Of a stretch of 64,000 bases of DNA, positions 60,496 through 64,000 are shown in pieces. The DNA is taken from contig JAIPBM010000014.1 in assembly GCA_021739695.1 (NCBI GenBank), positions 36,066 through 100,065 on the forward strand. The letters are read 5' to 3'. The stretch comes from Flavobacteriales bacterium. GTDB taxonomy: Bacteria > Bacteroidota > Bacteroidia > UBA10329. The notes beneath the pieces were generated by a model that worked only from the letters and a program-made list of their open reading frames with translations, was not told the DNA's origin and made no database searches. Made by a program: the position numbers and the translations under genes. The first letter of the stretch is position 1; every line of letters starts with the position of its first letter.

Positions 60496-62083
60496 ACAGC
60501 TGACGGTCATAACGTTTGTGGCGCTGCTGCCATTGCTGGGTTTTGCGCAGCGATTGGTGGTTCCGCATTCTTATTTGCTGGAGACCTACCTGCAAGAAGA
60601 TGCAATGGGAAGCGGGTCGCCTTATTTCCACGGCAACATTCAGCCTTGGGTGCTGGGGCAGGAGCTGGAAGATGCGCGTGAGGCCAAGTTGCAAAGCTTC
60701 GAGCATCGCGATAGCTCTTCGTTGCATCGCTTCTCGCAAGGTCATTTCTTCGATTACAGTAAAAAGTGGTTCGGGCTGCAGCTAGACCCGATCTACCACA
60801 GTGTGGCGCGCTACGGAACAGCCTCTGGGTTTACCAGCGAACTGATCGGTGGCCTGCGCGGTAATGTTTATCTCGGCAAGAACTTCTTGGGGCACTTTTC
60901 CTTGCGTGGTGGGGCTTTCCGCCCAGTGGCGCACATGGCGGCTTACATGGCTGTGAATAATGTCGACCCCGGACAGGGAAGCTTTAAGAATACGGGCTAC
61001 TTCAACACCTTCTTCGACCCAAGTGGTTACCTCTCGTATTCGCCTTCCAAGCATTTTAATGTGCAGGCCGGGTACGATAAGCTCTTCATCGGCAATGGGT
61101 ATCGCTCTCTGTTCCTATCGGATAATGCCAATCAGGCGGCTTTTCTCAAATTGGACACGCGGGTGTGGCGCCTACGCTACGTTAACATCTTTGTGAACTA
61201 CAAGGATGTGCGGCCTGGGGCGTATCGCAACAAGTTGGGCACCTTCCATTACCTCTCGCTCAACATTGCCAAGCGTTTCACCATCGGATTGTACGAAAGC
61301 ATTATTTGGCAGGGAGCCGATTCTACAGGAAAGCGGGGCTTCGAGCTCAATTACATCAACCCCATCATCTTTTACCGTCCGGTTGAGTTCTCCTTGAATT
61401 CGCCCGATAACGTGATGCTCGGTTTCGACTTCCGTTACCGCATTGGCAAGAACAACCATCTCTACGGACAGCTTATTTTGGATGAGTTCCTATCGAATGA
61501 GGTGTTCAAGAACATCACCGCGCGCAACGACAGCAACGTGCAGAAAGGATTTTGGGGAAATAAGCAGGGCTTTCAGGTGGGTATCAAAGGTTGGAACCCC
61601 TTCAAGCTCAAGAACCTCTTTTATCAGTTTGAGTTCAATTGGGTGCGGCCTTTCACCTACACGCACGTAACGGTAGAACAGAACTTCGGGCATTACAATC
61701 AGCCTTTGGCGCATCCGCGAGGGGCCAATTTCTACGAATCGGTGAACGTTTTGCGCTACCGCAGAAACAATTGGTTGCTAGAGGCCAAGTTCATTTATTC
61801 GAACTACGGACTCGACACGAACAGCGTCAGCTTTGGGGGTAACATTTACCGCTCGTACCTACAACGGAGTGGCGAATACGGTCATAAGATGGCCGATGGC
61901 CTGAACACCAATCTCTACCTGTGGCAGGTGCGTGCCGAATATGTGCTGAATGCCACTTGGGACCTTCGCCTCATTGGCGGATTTACCAGCCGTGTGGAGC
62001 AATCGGCCATCCATCGCAACGAAGAGCTTTACGTCTTCTTCGGTATCTCGTCCGATATCAGGCGGCCCTTCGATGATTTTTGA
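60485..62083 (+). CDS. RemB/Wzi-like outer-membrane beta-barrel protein, paralogue
   Basis: 532 residues, signal peptide MIFRQLTVITFVALLPLLGF. Same order of motifs as the 58849 gene: LRGNVYLGKNFLGHFSLRGG, SPSKHFNVQAGYDKLFIGNG, YRSLFLSDNANQAAFLKLD, NFGHYNQPLAHPRGANFYES, with a C-terminal SSDIRRPFDDF. Coupled by an 11-base overlap with its partner, so both barrels are made together. The pair sits after three TonB genes and the sprA locus, and ends 14 bases before the convergent gene at 62098. Confidence 0.72.
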   Translation: MIFRQLTVITFVALLPLLGFAQRLVVPHSYLLETYLQEDAMGSGSPYFHGNIQPWVLGQELEDAREAKLQSFEHRDSSSLHRFSQGHFFDYSKKWFGLQLDPIYHSVARYGTASGFTSELIGGLRGNVYLGKNFLGHFSLRGGAFRPVAHMAAYMAVNNVDPGQGSFKNTGYFNTFFDPSGYLSYSPSKHFNVQAGYDKLFIGNGYRSLFLSDNANQAAFLKLDTRVWRLRYVNIFVNYKDVRPGAYRNKLGTFHYLSLNIAKRFTIGLYESIIWQGADSTGKRGFELNYINPIIFYRPVEFSLNSPDNVMLGFDFRYRIGKNNHLYGQLILDEFLSNEVFKNITARNDSNVQKGFWGNKQGFQVGIKGWNPFKLKNLFYQFEFNWVRPFTYTHVTVEQNFGHYNQPLAHPRGANFYESVNVLRYRRNNWLLEAKFIYSNYGLDTNSVSFGGNIYRSYLQRSGEYGHKMADGLNTNLYLWQVRAEYVLNATWDLRLIGGFTSRVEQSAIHRNEELYVFFGISSDIRRPFDDF

Positions 62084-62097
62084 CGCTGCTTCTTGGG

Positions 62098-63063
62098 CTA
62101 AGGAATCACGATCAGGTTCAGTTTAAAATCGTAAGTGTAGGTTTTGCCTGCGCCAAGTTCCACTGCCACAGATTCTGGGTAATACTCCGTTGCAGAAGCT
62201 TCCAATGTTCCGATGAAGATGCCGTTATCTGGAATGTCTGTGAGCTCGAGCTTGAAGTTTCCGTCCGCATTGGTAGTGGTGGTGATGAAAGCAGCGGTAC
62301 CGGATGATTTGGCTGAAACCGTGGCATTCTCGATAGGAGCCAAGGTGTTCAGGTCAGAAACGTTGCCAGAGATGTAGATGGAGTTGGGTTTTGGAGTTAT
62401 TGGTTTACCCGAAGAGCCTTTGCGATTAATGATGATGCGTGCCTGTTTGTAGGCGTTATATAATTCCGGGTTCGTTGATCTGAAGGGAATCATAAGCGGG
62501 TCTAGCTGTTGTGTTAACAGCTCTTGCGTCTGCGAGATGAGGTCTTTTAGCGTCTCGGTATGAAGGTGGCGTGCATTCACTGCTTCTCGAGGACTTTCGA
62601 GTACGGCCACGTAGACATTCAAGGCATCTTGCCATGAGGTAACGATCGTAGGGTCTATCCCGTAATCTGCCATGGCAACAAGGTTGGCACTGACGAGGCC
62701 AATACGGTATTCGCAGAAGCCCTGCATGATATCGTCCTTTATCTTTTGAATTTCGCTGATGGGGTAGTCGAACTCGGCAGCCAAGGTATTGTTGCCTATG
62801 GCAATGGCCCATGCCTTGCACGGTTGCAATACGGAGTTGGTCATGTTATCGAGGGTATCGCGGAGGGCGGTCTTATCCTGCGCGACACCTGAGGTGTTGG
62901 TTGACTGAGAGCCGATCTGTTTATTGATGGCAACGATGTTTGACTGGAGCTGCCCAAAGGCGGTTGTGCGAGCAGGAACCGCATCGATGTCTGGCTGATT
63001 GGCCAAATAGAAGTTGTTGACGATGATATACATGTCGAGGCGATTGGATTGTGAATCTGTCAT
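62098..63063 (-). CDS. Unknown protein with C-terminal carboxypeptidase-regulatory-like domain
   Basis: 321 residues, no signal peptide. Residues 1-215 are helical (LDMYIIVNNFYLANQPDIDA, DTLDNMTNSVLQPCKAWAIA, LESPREAVNARHLHTETLKD, YNAYKQARIIINRKGSSGK). Residues about 225-321 form a CarboxypepD_reg/CnaB-like beta sandwich: IYISGNVSDLNTLAPIENAT, TNADGNFKLELTDIPDNGIF, TYTYDFKLNLIVIP. I do not recognise a named family for the helical half. A 21-bp minisatellite lies directly upstream of its start, unusual for this window. Function unknown. Confidence 0.6.
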   Translation of the reverse strand: MTDSQSNRLDMYIIVNNFYLANQPDIDAVPARTTAFGQLQSNIVAINKQIGSQSTNTSGVAQDKTALRDTLDNMTNSVLQPCKAWAIAIGNNTLAAEFDYPISEIQKIKDDIMQGFCEYRIGLVSANLVAMADYGIDPTIVTSWQDALNVYVAVLESPREAVNARHLHTETLKDLISQTQELLTQQLDPLMIPFRSTNPELYNAYKQARIIINRKGSSGKPITPKPNSIYISGNVSDLNTLAPIENATVSAKSSGTAAFITTTTNADGNFKLELTDIPDNGIFIGTLEASATEYYPESVAVELGAGKTYTYDFKLNLIVIP

Positions 63064-63421
63064 GATTTCTAATTTTTATGCCCAATGGGCGGTTATGTCT
63101 TTAAAAACTTTGGTATTGCAGCGAAAATTTTGGGCGCAGTGATTTTTCCTTTTTGTGCTGACGATGAAGCATATGTTTCGGAACATGAAGGGTAGGTGGC
63201 GAGGCTTGAAGCCGTTATGGCTTGACTGAAGGCATAGCTGGCGAGGCTTGAAGACGTGATGGCGAAACGAACATGCGTGATGGCGGAACGCAAAGCCGTG
63301 GTTTCGGAGCTGGAAGGCCAGATGGCGGGAACGGAAGGCGCGATGGCTTAACTTTTTTTAGCGTTGGCGATGCACTAGCTGTCAATTTCTGACGTTTTAA
63401 AGGGTGTTAAAATGGTGAAAC
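63064..63421. other. Gene-free stretch of 358 bases
   Basis: It holds the 21-bp minisatellite (63155-63352) and a TTTTTTT run after it (63354-63360). Bases 63064-63150 are AT-rich leader in front of the unknown gene at 63063. I see no RNA gene. Confidence 0.7.
63155..63352. repeat. 21-bp degenerate minisatellite, about nine copies
   Basis: A TGGC (or TTTC) core recurs at 63197, 63218, 63239, 63260, 63281, 63302 (TTTC), 63323 and 63344, all exactly 21 bases apart, with weaker copies at 63176 and 63155. The unit is of the form ATGGCG-AGGCTTGAAGCC-GTG with much substitution. Since 21 is a multiple of three, each copy could encode a heptad. The plus reading has stop codons (TGA, TAG). The minus reading is open from about 63347 to 63096 but without ATG. 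Confidence 0.8.
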
Positions 63422-63745
63422 ATGCTTGTTCTGAACTTAAAACGCCAACTTGTGATGCGCGGCATTAAGCATGGAGTGTCTTACTTGCAGCATCATGGAT
63501 ATACGGAGGCAGAGGCCCGTAAACTGATCAATGGGAATTTGAAATTGATACGGCTGACCCTGCTTGCACGGTTGTGCGAGACCTTTAAATGTTCTCCGAA
63601 CGAATTGTTTGATTGGGAGGGCGACCCGACCCATGTATTGTCAGAGATCAGCAAATCGGAAGCACCGAATATTCTGAAGCTGCTGGAGGGTAAGAGCCCA
63701 CAGGAGCTGGAGGAGATCTTGAGGAAGTTGAAGGAGATAGGTTAG
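63422..63745 (+). CDS. Small XRE/Cro-CI-type helix-turn-helix protein
   Basis: 107 residues from the ATG at 63422. Residues about 10-65 form a Cro/CI helix-turn-helix: GVSYLQHHGYTEAEARKLIN, LTLLARLCETFKCSPNELFD, the latter being typical of this fold. The C-terminal tail (SPQELEEILRKLKEIG) is helical and may dimerise. It is most likely a transcriptional regulator; target unknown. A degenerate minisatellite precedes it by 70 bases and no gene follows within the window. Confidence 0.75.
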   Translation: MLVLNLKRQLVMRGIKHGVSYLQHHGYTEAEARKLINGNLKLIRLTLLARLCETFKCSPNELFDWEGDPTHVLSEISKSEAPNILKLLEGKSPQELEEILRKLKEIG

Positions 63746-63766
63746 GGTGCTTGGGTCGGGGTTTTT

Positions 63767-63790
63767 TCACGCAGAGGCGCGGAGAGAGTG
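63767..63790. repeat. Dispersed-type repeat, CACGCAGAGGCGCGGAGAG
   Basis: Resembles the CTCTGTGCCTC stretch at 9677-9720 on the other strand and widely seen 'CGCAGAG' intergenic repeats. Copy number not determinable here. Confidence 0.4.
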
Positions 63791-63890
63791 ACAGGGTAGT
63801 TGGTGATTGTGCTGGATGAAGAGGTTTGAAGCACGAAATTCTAAAAGAGGAAATACGAAAAGGGGATGAAGTAATGAAGGGATTCTTATC

Positions 63891-63916
63891 GTGCTTTTCT
63901 CTTGATAGAAAAGCAC
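63891..63916. repeat. Perfect hairpin GTGCTTTTCT ... AGAAAAGCAC
   Basis: 10-bp perfect inverted repeat around CTTGAT with no gene on either side; it continues into CAAAAGATCAAGGC, which repeats TGAT/ATCA. It looks like part of a dispersed repeat family at the window's right edge. Confidence 0.5.
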
Positions 63917-64000
63917 CAAAAGATCAAGGCTTGGAATTCTCATCGACCCTCCCCGCTCTCCGACCTGAACGGGACAAGCCGCTTCGCTTTTGCGCCCCGT

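Noticed and set aside
63093..63293. 66-residue minus-strand reading frame across the minisatellite
   Set aside because: It begins at a TTG, has low complexity (S, A, T) and simply reflects the 21-base period; listed as repeat and not as a gene.

Overview
The window comes from a Bacteroidota chromosome, most likely a gliding or marine member of the Flavobacteriales or a related order. The evidence is the SprA translocon gene of the type IX secretion system (T9SS), seven secreted proteins ending in T9SS type A sorting domains, Omp28/DUF6029/TlpA genes, an ATP synthase operon lacking atpD and atpC, Bacteroidota -7 promoter elements (TAnnTTTG) and an absence of Shine-Dalgarno sequences. I see no rRNA, tRNA, CRISPR array, insertion sequence or prophage.

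Layout. 1-681 is the 3' end of lnt, followed by a TPR/LuxR-type regulator and a secreted beta-propeller-like protein that ends at a strong terminator. 4467-10851 is a 2-aminoethylphosphonate utilisation cluster: DUF2804 protein, phosphonatase-like HAD hydrolase, PhnZ-like HD oxygenase, an inserted four-helix-bundle gene, PHP phosphatase, DUF5690 transporter and PhnW transaminase. 10913-15675 is mixed: a nucleotidyltransferase plus small partner protein, pdxH, an Mrr-type restriction enzyme, DUF2834, a glycosyltransferase carrying an in-frame palindromic repeat, and an iodotyrosine-deiodinase-like nitroreductase. 15762-29191 holds a cystathionine synthase/lyase, two M43 metalloproteases, a lipoprotein, an ArsC-like protein, an EamA transporter, a giant NtrY-like histidine kinase and two tandem lamin-tail-domain cargo proteins. 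29272-35610 (minus strand) is bactofilin-atpZ-atpI-like-atpB-E-F-H-A-G. 35722-37744 is a thioesterase with two glycosyltransferases. 37752-45640 (minus strand) holds a ZU5-like envelope protein, ubiX, a beta-barrel protein, Omp28, DUF6029, TlpA and an Omp28-like T9SS cargo. 45771-63745 carries a small T9SS cargo, a zincless sirtuin, then ruvA-sprA-gcvH-vanZ, three TonB paralogues, two RemB/Wzi-like outer-membrane barrels, an unknown protein preceded by a 21-bp minisatellite, and a small HTH protein.

How it works together. sprA encodes the outer-membrane channel through which the window's T9SS cargo (M43 proteases, LTD proteins, Omp28-like protein) would pass. The TonB paralogues and RemB-like barrels are further envelope functions clustered beside it. 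In the phosphonate cluster, PhnW would turn 2-aminoethylphosphonate into phosphonoacetaldehyde, which the HAD enzyme would cleave. The PhnZ-like oxygenase offers a second C-P cleavage route for hydroxylated substrate, and the DUF5690 membrane protein is the obvious transporter candidate.

Points of most interest are the phosphonate cluster with its uncharacterised transporter and phosphatase; repeats that have entered coding sequences (glycosyltransferase, M43 protease); the 21-bp minisatellite in front of an unknown gene; a hairpin between atpE and atpF; and a terminator lying inside a convergent sirtuin gene. All family calls were made by eye from translated sequence; no searches were run.
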